Below are positions 1 through 11,106 of a stretch of DNA of 64,000 bases, piece by piece. The DNA is from Romanomermis culicivorax (Eukaryota > Nematoda > Enoplea > Mermithida > Mermithidae). How positions within the stretch are numbered: position 1 is the first letter of the stretch; each line of letters starts with the position of its first letter. The DNA lies in contig CAWUHX010000269.1 of NCBI GenBank assembly GCA_963922205.1, positions 408,501 through 472,500 of the forward strand, in the 5' to 3' direction. Position numbers and translations under genes: made by a program. The notes under the pieces are model-generated. The model did not search any database. It saw only the letters and a list, made by a program, of their open reading frames with translations, and was not told where the DNA came from.

Positions 1-526
1 GACGAAGAAAAGGAGGACAAAAAAAAAATTCAAAATACAGTACTTTACCTAATCAGCAAAATCAAAAGCCTTTATATTACATCACAAGTATTAATTCTTG
101 ACGAGATTTCGTCAACGAATTAAAAATGGTTCGAAAGCTTTGAGAAACCCAAAAAATGAGGTTCCAGCAATCTCGTCAACGAATTGGAAAATTTTGCTGA
201 TGAAACTTCGCTGACGAAATTTTCGTCAGCTTCGAAAAACCGGCCCTCATAGAAATTCCAAGGAAAAAATGACTGCCTCGAGCCGTATACACTTTGGCGA
301 CACGACAGCCGTGATTAATCAAATTTCTGTGCTATTGACACGCAACCATTAACCGCCGCCCTTAATGAAAAATTCATAAAAAAGGGATTTAATTCATTCC
401 GTAAAAAATTGGCATAGTAAAAACAATTAGTATCGATAAATAAAATTCTATAAAAAATGTTTGCAAAAATAAGATCACAAATCTCCAAAAAAATAACTAG
501 CGTTTGTACGGTGACAATTCATCTGA
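1..526. other. AT-rich gene-free stretch at left edge
   Basis: No coding signal is seen. The 13-mer TCGTCAACGAATT occurs twice (about 111-123 and 172-184), and related GACGAAAT words follow to about 225. This looks like the degenerate remains of a short repeat. Confidence 0.4.
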
Positions 527-751
527 TCATTGATCGATGAAACATTTCAACCAAGTCACGTGATATTCCATATAAGTTTTGCTCAAAAATTGCGTCCAGA
601 AAGTTAACGTTTCGTATTCGGCAGCCAATTGTTGATCGCGGCGCTGACCGAATTCCTCCAAGGCTTTTTCATAATAAGTTAGAGCTTCATTTTGGGCCCG
701 TAAAACCATTGTTGTTAGACGAACGCGCGATTTGATATCAATTTGGTAGAT
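527..751 (-). CDS. Terminal exon of an unrecognised helical protein
   Basis: This is a probable last coding exon. A good acceptor (TTCTTCCAG) precedes ATCTACC at 751, and an open frame of 74 residues runs to TGA at 527. The peptide starts IYQIDIKSRVRL, continues through ALTYYEKALEEFGQRRDQQL and ends TWLKCFIDQ. It is strongly amphipathic and helical, rich in E, Q, K and R, in the style of a BAR or coiled-coil segment, but I cannot assign a family. It may belong with the exon at 3621-3937 upstream on the same strand. The phases do not join directly: that exon ends in phase 2 and this one starts in phase 0, so at least one exon between them is missing or the two are separate genes. A hAT element at 2117-3200 lies in between. 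Confidence 0.5.
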   Translation of the reverse strand: MYQIDIKSRVRLTTMVLRAQNEALTYYEKALEEFGQRRDQQLAAEYETLTFWTQFLSKTYMEYHVTWLKCFIDQ

Positions 752-889
752 CTGGAAGAAACATATTTGTAGAAATGCAGAAATGGAAATCCGAGTTACG
801 ATAAAGTTTGCAGAACAGTTCCAAAACAGTGATACGCAATGTGATAAATATAATTCTCTACAAACGTCTTTTTCCTGCATATTTAGCGT

Positions 890-2108
890 ATTTTTGTCAC
901 TTCAAATGTCCAAGTACTTTCTCGTCGTAGAGGCAACATCAGACATGCACGGCAAGAATGTTCCAGGGGGAGGGTCCATGAGCTTTTTATCCAGGGGAGT
1001 AGGGGGGGTGGGTGAGCAAAAAAACAAAAAAAGTTCTGAAAGCTCGTTTTTCATACAAAATGATACACAAATCAAAAAGCTGTCTTAAAAAAAGTTCAGC
1101 GGAGGGTGTTTGACGATTTTCTAAGGCCGGGGGGGGGTGACCAGGGTCTCAGGTATGTGAGTTTACCCCCCTACCCCTATGTGCATGTATGGACAACATT
1201 CAGATTTTGGGTCAATTCTTATATTACATCATAGATTTTCAAACAACTAAACCTGGTTATCTTCCATTATGCCAAAACCGTTCATTATTTTGTCACCCAA
1301 ATCGCACAATTCGTCGTAGTTTTCGTACTCGTGCTTTCTGTTCAACGTACCGAATCTATGGCGCAAGTATTCGTATCTATTGAGAGACAATAAAGAAGTT
1401 TCTTCCGTTTCTCTTTTTGTTTCTCTTTTGAAAAAGTTTCTCTTTTGACAGAAAATTAGGGAACGGACAGATGAACAAAAATTTTCATTAGCACGGCTAT
1501 GGTTTTGTTAGCACCGTGCTAAAAAATCCCTGATTCATACAATTTGCATTCGATCCGGTCGGATCTGCTGTTTAGGATCCGAGTCTAGATCCGCCGATTG
1601 CAGTTTTCTAGATCCGGATCAGCATCCGATTAAGTCAAAAATCTCTAACAATTATCATAGTTTAGTTCGTTAAACATTTAGTGTTGGCCAGGAAGATCTA
1701 AAGTAAGAAGTGAACGGATTTTGTAGAAACTGCAAGCGAGCAGCAGCATCACCGTGCAAATCCGCACATGCACGAAATTTTGGAAAAAGAAACTATGGTA
1801 GACTAACTATGATGTTGCAAGTGGGTGTGACGAAACTCCATGTAAGCGGTCTACAAGGACTACTACAGTATTTCAAGGTTAAACAAATACATATCCCAAA
1901 ACGGCATTCAATTTTGAATAGGAAGATCAACTTAAGGAATTTGTGATTATTGTTCTGGATGAGTAAATACTGGTCGAAGCGAAAGGTAAATGCATAATAA
2001 TAATAAATCCGAAAAAAAGTTTTGAACAGCGGCATTTAATTCTTGCAATGATCACGTGTGACTTAAAAAATTCATAAGAATTGAGTTCTTGCGGACCAGC
2101 TGAAAAGG
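890..2108. other. Repeat-derived, gene-free stretch
   Basis: G-rich tracts lie at about 965-1015 and 1125-1180. A GTGCTAAAAAATCCCTG end at about 1519-1535 matches the right end of the small element at 40473-40618. A short palindromic GGATC/GATCC-rich patch lies at about 1553-1630. No protein-coding exon is supported here. Confidence 0.4.
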
Positions 2109-2116
2109 AGCCAGAC

Positions 2117-3200
2117 CAGTATTTTTTTCTGCACAGTGCAGAAAAGTCAAAAAAAGTTTCTGCTCTGCGGTTTTCTCCTGTTACCACTGTTTTTCCCCCG
2201 GGCCTTTTTCCCAAATGGTGGAAGGGGTCAAAGTTTGTTTCCTCATTTTTCCGAAGTCGTTTTTCGCTTAAAAATGCTCTTCGACGCTTTATTTATGTAC
2301 TTTTGAGCTTTTTAAAACCTTTGGCTGTTTTTAGAGCATTAAAATTTAGGAAACATTAGAAATTTTTGAGTTTGATCGAAGTCTAATCTACAAGCATTGT
2401 GAAAAAAATTTTCCACCAAACTATCCAAGGGCATAAGGACTTTGAATTACATGAGAAATGGACGGTTAAGTCCTCTATGATGACAAGTGAGAGCCCAAAA
2501 AAGATATTGATCTTTCCGGCGCGAAGCGCGGGAAAATTTTTTAGCGTATTGAGATTCAGCGACGATGGAAAATCAATTTTCCGAACGTTTATTTCAAGAA
2601 TTAGATTCGAATTTTGTGTTTAAAAGTCGTAATTTCTAGAATTTATATTTGAAAAATTTTAAAACCAGTAATTTATTCGCAAACTCTCATGAACTTGGCC
2701 GAAAAGATATGAGTAAGAGTGGAAATTTCCAAAAACTAGTTCCATGGAGCTTTCCGATTGATTTTACGTTAAGAAAGGAATAATCGTTTCAGAATTTTTG
2801 CAGACTTGACGTATTGATCTTTCCCCAAAAATTTTTCAAGGAAAAACTGTGAATCTTCATTAAATATCAAAATAAAATATTGAAGATTACCAATTAAAAC
2901 ATGAGATAATTCGTTTAAGATGACGAAAACTATTAAAGATTAAATGAGAAGTGAAGGTAGACATGCTAGAAGCTGCACTTGAGCTAGGAAATAAATAATA
3001 ATGCTCATTAAAGTTATAAGGAGCGCGAAGCGCCCCAGAATTTTGATATTATGACCTTCTGAAATGCACGAAAATGCATCCTTTCTGTATCCAATGTGAT
3101 CAAACATACGACTCAAAAAATTCTGCACCAGTGCAGAAATCACCAAAAAAATTCTGCACGAAGCCTAAAAAGTTTGCACTGTGCAGAAAAAAAAACAGTG
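2117..3200. mobile_element. Non-autonomous hAT-like element with 8-bp TSD
   Basis: The ends are complementary: CAGTATTTTTTTCTGCACAG at the left, and CTGTGCAGAAAAA through ACAGTG at the right. It is flanked by a perfect 8-bp duplication AGCCAGAC (2109-2116 and 3201-3208), which is the hAT hallmark. No transposase frame is seen. The interior shares long blocks with the elements at 10200-10797, 53434-54374 and, inverted, 57773-58793. It carries two copies of the hairpin-plus-AAAATTTT module (about 2518 and 3020). Confidence 0.85.
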
Positions 3201-3620
3201 AGCCAGACGTCAAAATGAATTAATCCACATATAAGACCAATACAAAAAAAATGGGAAATCGACTGAGACTAATTTAAAAGCATGAAAATGCGGAACTAAT
3301 TTCAGTGAAAATTCGGTATTTATCAAAGCTTTTGAATTTTGCTTCTATATCAACAGAAAATAGCGCGATTACTTGAAAAAAGTAATATTTCAAAATTTAA
3401 AAGTCATGAAAAATTCGTATTTTTCAAGTTTATATAAACTTAATCCACTCAATAAAGATAGCAGATCAAATTTAACTACTTTTTTGTGATCGCTAAATCT
3501 GAAATTTCAAACTAAATGAGCTATCGTAAAAGATAAACAGATGCATGCTTCAATGTCGAGATTTTCTCAGGATTTTTAGAAAATAATTACAGTAAAATGT
3601 AGAATTCCTGAAAATGTTAC

Positions 3621-3937
3621 CTCTTTTCTGTTTGATCAACGGCCGAATCCAAGGCTAATTTCGCCATAGTTTCTAAAGCAATCCGACGTTCGACCGATTC
3701 GCCATCTAGCGTAGCGAGTAACTTTTGGATGGCGTCCAAATCGGGTACTGGAACGAATTGACACTCGGCGGAAGACGATTGATCCTGATCTTTTTGATCA
3801 ATTACCGATTCTTTTCGACCGTCATTCAAATTTGTTAACCTATCAGTGGTCGCGTGACGAATTTCATTTTCTGCGATTCCGGTGGAACAGTTCGATTTTG
3901 AAGCCTGGTTTTCGTCCATTTTAGACGCCATCAACAT
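3621..3937 (-). CDS. First coding exon of an unrecognised protein
   Basis: The frame opens MLMASKMDENQASK (ATG at 3937, or the second Met at 3919) and runs to a donor AAAAGAG|gtaaca, ending in phase 2. The first 60 residues are low-complexity, acidic and polar. The last 40, from VPDLDAIQKLLATLDGES to LALDSAVDQTEKR, look like folded helices with an Ile/Leu repeat. Codon use is more balanced than in the surrounding AT-rich DNA, which supports coding. It may be the 5' end of the gene whose last exon is at 527-751, but the connecting exon is not identified. I do not recognise the family. Confidence 0.5.
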
Positions 3938-4992
3938 AAGAATTTAACGATGAACGGCGAATGTAAATGTATCGTGTGTAAAATAAACAGCACGAAAAAA
4001 TGGTCTAACGATCGCCATTCAATCACCAAAATGTTTAAATAAATTTTGAATATCCGCATCCACACCAAAACGAATAGATTTTTTCTGTTGCGGATCACGA
4101 TTATAGTGCCATACGATAATGTTTCGTTAACATTCAATATTTGTTTCATAAGTGTACTTGAATCATTCGTACTTACAATTTTCATGTTAAAGCTTTTATC
4201 TACTTTGTCCCGCAGTCGCTGTCAGATGATAAAATTTTATAATGCTTTTATTCACGATAGTATTATTAACACTTATAATACAGTGAAACAGATTCACGTT
4301 CGGTCACTCCCGTGGTACGCTGTCTGATTCAAGCTCAGGCTGAGCTAAAAACAAATGGACCTAAATAATAGATTTCGAAAAATTCTAATTGTCGAGTCTT
4401 CAGTGCGTCACTTCAAATGAAATATTTAGTTCATTCTTTTCCAAATGAGCTTCGGGGAAGAAACAGATGCTCATGCAAATAATAAATTCCAATAATAATG
4501 TTCTTCTATGAAAATTTTCCTTCTACAAAATTCTGCTAAAGAATAAAAATCGGAAGCAGGTATCATTTCATATTTTTCTAATTTTCCGCTAACCCCTAGA
4601 TATAAACTTAGAACTTTTTGAGCACACTCAACTAACTTGTGAAAAAATTTTGAGGAAAAATTCTACACTGAAAGCTTACTGTAAACGATTTTGACGACAG
4701 AGTTGACTTGTGTCATTTTTCAATTAAGGAGCATTTAAAAAACGACAATAATACAATGTTGATCTTCTCTTTCTAGACGTCAGAAACTTCTTAAACTTTT
4801 TTTTCTACAAACGAGCTTTGGTGATGTAAAACATAGACATGAATGAAGAAATATTGTTTTCATCGTGAGGTGCAAATTGTAATTTTCTATAGGTCACTAC
4901 AGTCAACTTGTGACAAAATATCGACTCAAGATGAACTATCCCTATCTGTCTAAGCATCTTTCCCAGTCGCCGAGGGTCATTTGAAAAATGGA
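3938..4992. other. Intergenic, AT-rich
   Basis: This lies between the 3' end of the 5-6 kb gene and the start of the exon at 3937, all read on the minus strand. Open frames here are short and of noncoding composition. No repeat or RNA gene is recognised. Confidence 0.4.
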
Positions 4993-6444
4993 CTATAAAA
5001 TCAAATCCACTAGGAGAAAAAAATGAGTAAAACTGCACAATTTACCATCTACAGAACTCGACTCTCCCACCACTGCAGCACTGCCAACGAGCATGGATGT
5101 CAATCGTACGACGGGAATCTAGGAAACAAAACAAAAAAACGAAAATTCTTGGTAAACTACAAAAACCATTTTCATTTGTCACCCACGTAATGTGATGTAT
5201 TTCATAAAACTTTGAATTGATCTCATCCAAATATTATACAGAGATCCTATTCTCATGTTCAGAGTATTTTATTCTAGTAGAAAATGGAATATTGGATTAT
5301 TTATTGTTAGCTATACTTTCCCATATGTTCACCTTAATTGAATTACTTGTGGAGCGGGAGCTTCGATGATAGAGCTGGCACTGAGTGTCAGTTCCGGCTC
5401 GACTAAACATGGTGGAACGATCAATTTTTCAACGTTTTTGAATTCATCTTCATGGACTGGGCTATCAGAAGTAGCTTGTGTGTAGCTGAGAAATGAAAAA
5501 TTACACGGGAAGAGGTATACAGCAGATAAACTCTCGAATTTTTCAAAAATTTTTCGTGAAATATGTGAATGCGATGTCGAACTGCGGTACAAAATCACGA
5601 TTCTTGACAACTTACTGTTCAAATGCTTTTCTTTGTTTTTTGGTCAAAATTTCGTCCGCCGAAATCGGTTCTACCTTAGTTCGTTTCAAATTCCTATTAT
5701 GTCTATTTATTAACATGCTGAATTGATCAGCCAATCGTCGGCAATGTAAGTCGGACGATAAAATATTCGACACTTCCAAACGATCATTCGGTAATAAAGT
5801 TCGCCACGATTCTTCAAAGTCATTAGAGTCATTTTTGTTGTGTCTGAAATAATTTAGAATTGAAGTTCTACGGTGGCAAACGAAATTACATTGTGTTTTA
5901 CACACATATTGCCGATTTCCGTCATTTTATCGTCGTTCAAAACACGTCTCAGTTCGCAATAATGATTTTCCTGCGATATACTGAAAGTGAGAGTATGGCA
6001 CATCAATATGGATTTATGAAGTATAAGAACAAGGAATAAGAATCTTTAGAGATAATTTTGTCTAGACTTATTGACTTCAGATAAAGGAAAATATTTCTCG
6101 TTCGTTGACATAAATCACTCTTGGAATCTAATAATGTTAAAGAAACTTTCATGCCTCAGTATTTTCCGAATTTCAGCCAACATAATACTCAATTTGCTAT
6201 CAGCGCTCACTCCTTTACATCGAAGGGCGTCCAAGAGCAACGAATAGGCCTGCCGAGCTTAAAGCGGATGAAAATTACTACGAGCAATAAAAAAAATGAA
6301 AAGGCTGAATTTACCTACTAGACTAGCGACCTGAAATTGTATAGTTGGGCATTGATCCACGCTTTCCTCGATAGGCATGCCTAAAAAATTCAAACAGCTT
6401 TCAAGACAGCATTGATCAATTTGAAATATAAATTTAGGAAACAT
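4993..6444 (-). CDS. Unrecognised six-exon protein, about 244 aa
   Basis: The proposed exons are 6444-6315, 6257-6211, 5970-5906, 5843-5616, 5485-5347 and 5118-4993. All phases agree and the total is 735 nt. The predicted protein starts MFPKFIFQIDQCC, has a helical N-terminal block (FQVASLVARQAYSLLLDAL), a polar middle (NHYCELRRVLNDDKM, then KNDSNDFEESW), a basic patch (RHNRNLKRTKVE), and an acidic then hydrophobic C-terminus. The donor after 5906 (AT|gtgtgt) and the acceptor before 5970 are the weakest calls. The final exon could hide a 36-nt in-frame intron (5010-5045). The start is uncertain: an acceptor-like TTTTTTAG lies at about 6379-6386, so an upstream exon is possible. SNRPA1 ends 388 bp upstream on the same strand. 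No family is recognised. The small number of consistent splice choices argues for a real gene. Confidence 0.6.
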
Positions 6445-6831
6445 TTTCCGAACGATTCCACCAGGAACAAAATAGCTCGAAATACTTTATTCAGGAAATC
6501 ATGAATCAAAAGCTTGAAATGGTTATTCCTGAAATGTGTAGTATCTGTCCATTATCTAACCGCTTCATCAAATGAGAAGATTACCCACACATCTTGGAAC
6601 AAAACAAAATTTTTTTGTAAATTATTTTAATTATCAACGGAACAAAGTGTCGTGTATCTGTTCTTATATAAATTGACCAAAAAACGAAAGTTTCGAGCGC
6701 AAAATCCTAAAATTTCGCCCAAAGACGTAAAAACCTGAAAAAGATCAGAATATTTAGTGAAAATCGCGAATATTTCGCATTGAAATGTAAATTTCGCGAC
6801 GTATTCACAAAAGATCGATCGCCGATTTAGA

Positions 6832-8363
6832 TTAATCTTCGTCCATTTCGACTTCTACGTCGTTGGATGCGTTGCCGTTCGATTTTGACTGCATAACGAA
6901 AGAACCCGACTGAAGCATTTCTTGTAAGCGCGTCAATTCGTCCAAAGACTTGGCGTTGAGAATCGCCTCCTGCAAATCAGAATGTAAGAAAAGCATAAAC
7001 CGCAAACCGTAACGCGTTGACTAAGATCTGTAGTAATATAGGGATAACCTAATTTTGTGAATCGTCAATCGTTTCTCAAAACTGCAACTTTTTGAGGAAC
7101 TCATTATTTAAAAATTATCAAAATAGCAGCTTAATATGGACTAATTATGATCCGTCATTGATTAAGCCGAGCGTTTCAAGGATTCCAGTCGTAAAAAGAT
7201 TCACGATGCTTGCCAAGATAAAAATTTTTCCAATGAAAAATTAATCACCTTCTGACATCATCGACTGACCGACAAATAAAATAAGCGCAGAAAAAAAAAA
7301 CTCGCAGACTTTCAATTACGAGGTTTATATACCTGTATAGCTTTTAATTCTTCAGGTGAATGGCCGTTAGAAGTCGTTTTGGTGATTGTATTACTAATTC
7401 CATTTGGCATTTCACCAACATTGAACGTTTCGGATCGTTTGACAACCTGTTCTTTTAAAGCGGCTCCTTTCGATCCCTTGAACATTTTTATCGCGGCTTG
7501 GCGTTCCTGAGAATGAATCGATGAAATTTCAAAACAACGATAAAAGTTTCCGAACGTTTTCCCGAGCTTTCGAGGCTTACTGCAAGTTTTATGCGCTTAT
7601 AATCCAATACCCGTAGAGATCTCAACTGGTATATGACGTAAGGGCGATATTGAGGCTTGTGCGTCACTGGATTACCCATAAGGCTGCAAAAAATAAAGTC
7701 GCACTCTAGAACGACAATCAACAAGACTTGTTTTTAATGCTTGAAATTGTCAAAATCTTGAAAATTGGAAAAACGTGAATGAAACAAATACGTTTCATGA
7801 ATAGGAAAAAATTCAACTCTTACCTCAAATATTCAATGCGCTTTAGACTTGCTAAACCGTCGAGATCACCTAATTCCTGTAAATTATTATTGGTTAAAAC
7901 AATCGTGTTTATGTTGGGTATAGTATCGCCGAGTTTCGCGTCAATGTAGCTAAACGGAAAATACATATATACATATAGAGTGAATGTAAAATGACAGACA
8001 ACACCTTCTTATACAGAAGCCTTGGAGAAAAATACGTCGCTGTAGAACTATTTTTGGAAAAACTAAAAATATTACCAAATTCGATTGTTGCACAATGTTA
8101 AATTCTTCAAGCGATGCATTTGCGGAAAATTTTCTAACTTTTTAAGGTCGTTGTCACTCAGATCTATCGTATCGAATTGATCCTATAAAAACAAAGTAAT
8201 GAAGGTGTACAAAAAAAGAATGAACAATGCAACGTATATATACATAAGTGGCACCGAGATTTTCAATCGCTGGAATTTTAAAGCCTCTCAAATCCAATTC
8301 GCGATCTTTGACTGGATTTATATATTGACGAGCATTTTCGATTAATTCGGGTGTCAATTTCAT
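6832..8363 (-). CDS. SNRPA1: U2 small nuclear ribonucleoprotein A' (U2A')
   Basis: U2A' pairs with U2B'' on stem-loop IV of U2 snRNA in the spliceosome. The six exons are 8363-8244, 8182-8076, 7949-7824, 7683-7581, 7506-7333 and 6969-6832. All are phase-consistent and give 255 aa, the usual family length. The N-terminus MKLTPELIENARQY followed by RELDLRGFKIPAIENLGAT is diagnostic. Leucine-rich repeats follow: FDTIDLSDNDLKKLENFP, LKNLTLCNNRI, INTIVLTNNNLQELGDLD. Next comes the LRR cap NPVTHKPQYRPYVIYQLRSL and LRVLDYKRIKL. The C-terminal tail has FKGSKGAALKEQ, a low-complexity linker and a terminal acidic EVEMDED. Every donor and acceptor is GT-AG. Exon 1 ends ATY|DQFDTID, where an L-to-Y change replaces the common residue. 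The gene looks intact and conserved. Introns are small (61-363 bp). Confidence 0.96.
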
Positions 8364-9189
8364 TGTGAAGCTTCAAGCTGAAATATCATCAAGTGTTCAA
8401 GCATAAGACAGTCAATTTTAAAAGGAAATATTGTTTGTGCTAGATAGCGACATAATGTACTCATTTATTAAGACTTCTCATGCTCTATCTACTTCAAAAA
8501 TCCCCACGCGATTTGAATAAATATTGATTTACTCGGTCCTCGGTCAACGAGTTGTCTAAGCCGCTTGCTCTAATGAGATTTTGCGCGTATAACCTAAACT
8601 TGATCGGTGCAAAGCGCCGAAAATTTATAAATCTTGAAAGAGAAGAACGAAATTTATCAACTACGAAAAAGAACAATAAGTAAATACGAATAATATTGAC
8701 GATAAGCTAATGAACATGCTGTAAGCACGTGCGGATTGAGCTTTAAAAACTGAATTAATTTTAATAAAAAAGCCATATTATCAGTACGAATGATCTCATA
8801 AGATGAGGAATTCCAAATGCCAATATTTCTGAGACAAAAGTCATATTTTATAGCATTTGTGAGAAACTTTGATTTGTACAATTTGAATCAAATGAACCTG
8901 ACCGCGCGATAATTGAACGTGAAAAATAAATCGACAGAAATGACTTCGAAAAAATCGAAATCATATTGTAAGTCGATATACGTACGTCTAAATGCAATAT
9001 TATTGGGGCCATATTTTTCGAGACGTTTGTTCATTATTTTATAGCTCGAATTTTTACAGCCAAAAGTCTTTTTTTAAGGTTCCGTTAAATTTTCTCCATT
9101 ATTTTAGTAATCTTCACGTTCCGAACGCAACAAGACACAATTATATCAAGGACTATCGCCTTCTTCCACTGGCAGCGCAAAAAAAGATA
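8364..9189. other. SNRPA1 upstream region, no gene seen
   Basis: This AT-rich DNA upstream of the SNRPA1 start codon should hold its 5' UTR and promoter, but I see no motif that fixes either. A GTGCAAAGCGCCGAAAATTT word at about 8607 is a diverged copy of the hairpin module found in nearby transposons, so part of this stretch is repeat-derived. Confidence 0.4.
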
Positions 9190-9490
9190 CAATAGAGGAG
9201 AGCCACGCCATAGAAAGTTTTTTTGTGCGGGGACATTTGAGCTAACTGGCACAAAAAGTTTTGGGTCTTTTTAACAATTTTACCCCCACCGTTTTTTTGT
9301 TTTCTCGAACAAAACGAACGAACGGGATTTTTGTTTTGTTTGCTTTTCCTGTTCTTTGTGTACACTGAGAGTAGTTGTAAACATTTTTTTGCTTTCATTC
9401 AGTTCATCATTGCTTTTTCAAATGGCATTACTGAGTTATTTTAATAATTTCGATTTTCATCGATTTCTGTGATTAATGAGTAGGCATTTG

Positions 9491-9614
9491 TTTTTCCTTT
9501 AAAATTTTCCTTAGGCTTAGGCTTAGCGTACAGCAGCTGCGCCCGGAGGGCGCAGCGCTGTTGAGGCTTTTCCAAATGAAGTTGTTAGTTTAAATAGTAT
9601 CAAGGGTCGGTCAA
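9491..9614 (+). repeat. Left copy of a ~124-bp inverted repeat pair
   Basis: The block contains TTAGGCTTAGGCTTAGCG, a GC hairpin (GCGCCCGGAGGGCGC) and TATCAAGGGTC. It recurs in reverse orientation at 13514-13637, with small differences such as GCCCTTCGGGC in the hairpin. The two copies bracket about 3.9 kb of nested repeats. Confidence 0.75.
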
Positions 9615-9638
9615 ATGATTATTTTCGTCTTGTGTAGT

Positions 9639-9712
9639 TGTGCCTGCTTGGTCGAGTGGATATGACGCTTGCCTTTGAAACACCAGATTCTGAGTTCGAT
9701 TCCGGTTGCTAC
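9639..9712 (+). repeat. tRNA-derived, SINE-like Pol III promoter remnant
   Basis: An A-box-like TGGTCGAGTGG (9648-9658) and a B-box-like GTTCGATTCC (9694-9703) are correctly spaced for a tRNA or SINE head. The acceptor, anticodon and T stems do not fold well, so this is not a working tRNA. Confidence 0.35.
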
Positions 9713-10199
9713 GTAAATTTTCTTAAGTTTCTGTGCTTTCTTACACAGGAAAAGCGTGAAAAACAACAAAAAACGGTGGGGGTAAAATTGTTAAAAAGGT
9801 CCAAAGTTGTTTTTGTTGAAAATATCGGCGGAAACCTGAAAACGGTTTGAGTCTTCGAACGTTCACTGTACTGACGTAAAATCTTGCGTATTCTATTTGT
9901 AATTCATTCACTTTGGAGAAATGGAAAATTAAGAGAATTCAATGATGTTGGGAATTTATTCTCGATACATAATGGGAAGAAATAAAATGCTTAGAATTGG
10001 TTATTTCTGACGAAGGCGAAAGTGGTATGGATTTTTGGTTGAGAGTGTCAGTAAAGTCAATTCTTTCATTCTATTTGGACATTAGAAACCAAAATTTAAG
10101 TTGCCACCGTATACATGTCACGTTCTTGGGGGAAAGTGTCATAAAAACCGCCCCCAGAGATTGTGGCCACATCGCTAGTTATATGGTGATATCCCCAAG

Positions 10200-10797
10200 C
10201 AGTGTTTTTTCGCACGAGCTGTTTTACACGGTGCAAAAAAATTACCAAAAAAGTTTTGCGCGCCAAAAATTTTTCGATACTATAAATAAATACAACTTTA
10301 TTTCACGAACTTTTTTCCACAAATAAAGAGATCGAATTTTTTCCACATGTGGAAAATTTTTTGGAAAAAAATCTCAAAAATTTGATTTGAATTTTGTGTT
10401 CATAAATCGTAATTTCTAAAAATTTCATCATTTGCAAAATTTTAAAACCAATAATTTGTTCGTAACTTTTTATAAATTTGGCCGAAAAGCTATGAGTCAG
10501 AAGCGTGAAAATTTTCCAAAAATACTTTCCTGAAGCTTTTGAATTCGATTTAAATTAAGAAAGAAACAAACGCTTCAAAAAGTTTAGAAAGTTCTCAAAA
10601 ATGTACGAAGGAAAAAATGCGGATCTTCATTAAAGAAAAAAAGATATAATATTGGAGATCGCCAATTAGACATGAAATAATACGTTTAAGACGATGAAAA
10701 CTATTAAAAATTAGTGCTAACTGAAGGTAGAGATTCTAAAAGCCGCGCCTGAGCTTGCTAATAAATAATAATGATTATTTTTAATTTATAACCGGCG
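10200..10797. mobile_element. Truncated hAT-like non-autonomous element
   Basis: It begins CAGTGTTTTTTCGCACGAGC, nearly the left end of the 53434-54374 element, and continues with the same interior (GCACGGTGC-like words, TTCCACAAATAAAG, later TAATAATGATTA). Homology stops in GGCGCGCTAAAG at about 10797 without a matching right end or visible 8-bp duplication. Confidence 0.65.
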
Positions 10798-11030
10798 CGC
10801 TAAAGTACATAAACCGAGTTGATTATAGTTATATTCTAACAACGATTGCATTGCTCCCTTATTTCCTTGTTCTACGTCACAAATTAACAGACTTTTTCTG
10901 CATTAACTAAAGGAAGAGAAATGCTTAGAATCTCAGTAGTCATGAAAATGTACATTCTGACAATTTTGACGGTCAAATGGATGTTGGAACATCTGCTCAA
11001 GCCGTACCCAAAATCCATGATGGCAACAGA

Positions 11031-11106
11031 AATCCATGCTCAAAATTAACAAATAACTCATATACAGTAATTAGGCTGAAGGCCGGGAACCCACTTTATA
11101 AAATTT
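11031..11106 (+). repeat. Direct repeat, copy 1 (~76 bp)
   Basis: The block ATCCATGCTCAAAATTAACA through AGGCTGAAGGCCGG and ACCCACTT recurs in the same orientation at 13665-13740 with a few substitutions. It directly abuts the long palindrome starting at 11107. I could not relate it to an LTR. Confidence 0.7.

Larger units (their letters stand above)
9190..9860. mobile_element. Composite repeat with inverted arms
   Basis: About 40 bp around 9263-9305 (TTAACAATTTTACCCCCACC and flanks) recurs as its reverse complement at about 9757-9806. The left edge (TTTTTTTGTGCGGGGACATT) resembles the ends of the hAT-like copies at 13830 and 14653. Between the arms lie a GCGCCCGGAGGGCGC hairpin (about 9540) and a tRNA-like A box/B box pair (9648-9702). 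Element boundaries and target duplication are not resolved. Confidence 0.5.

Noticed and set aside
3118..3200. GCACAGTGCAGAAA palindromes as an operator or regulatory site
   Set aside because: They are the terminal inverted repeats of the hAT-like element at 2117-3200, confirmed by the 8-bp duplication.
8494..8676. 60-codon minus-strand frame upstream of SNRPA1
   Set aside because: It overlaps a diverged hairpin-module word and has no splice signal linking it to SNRPA1, whose first exon is complete with its own ATG.
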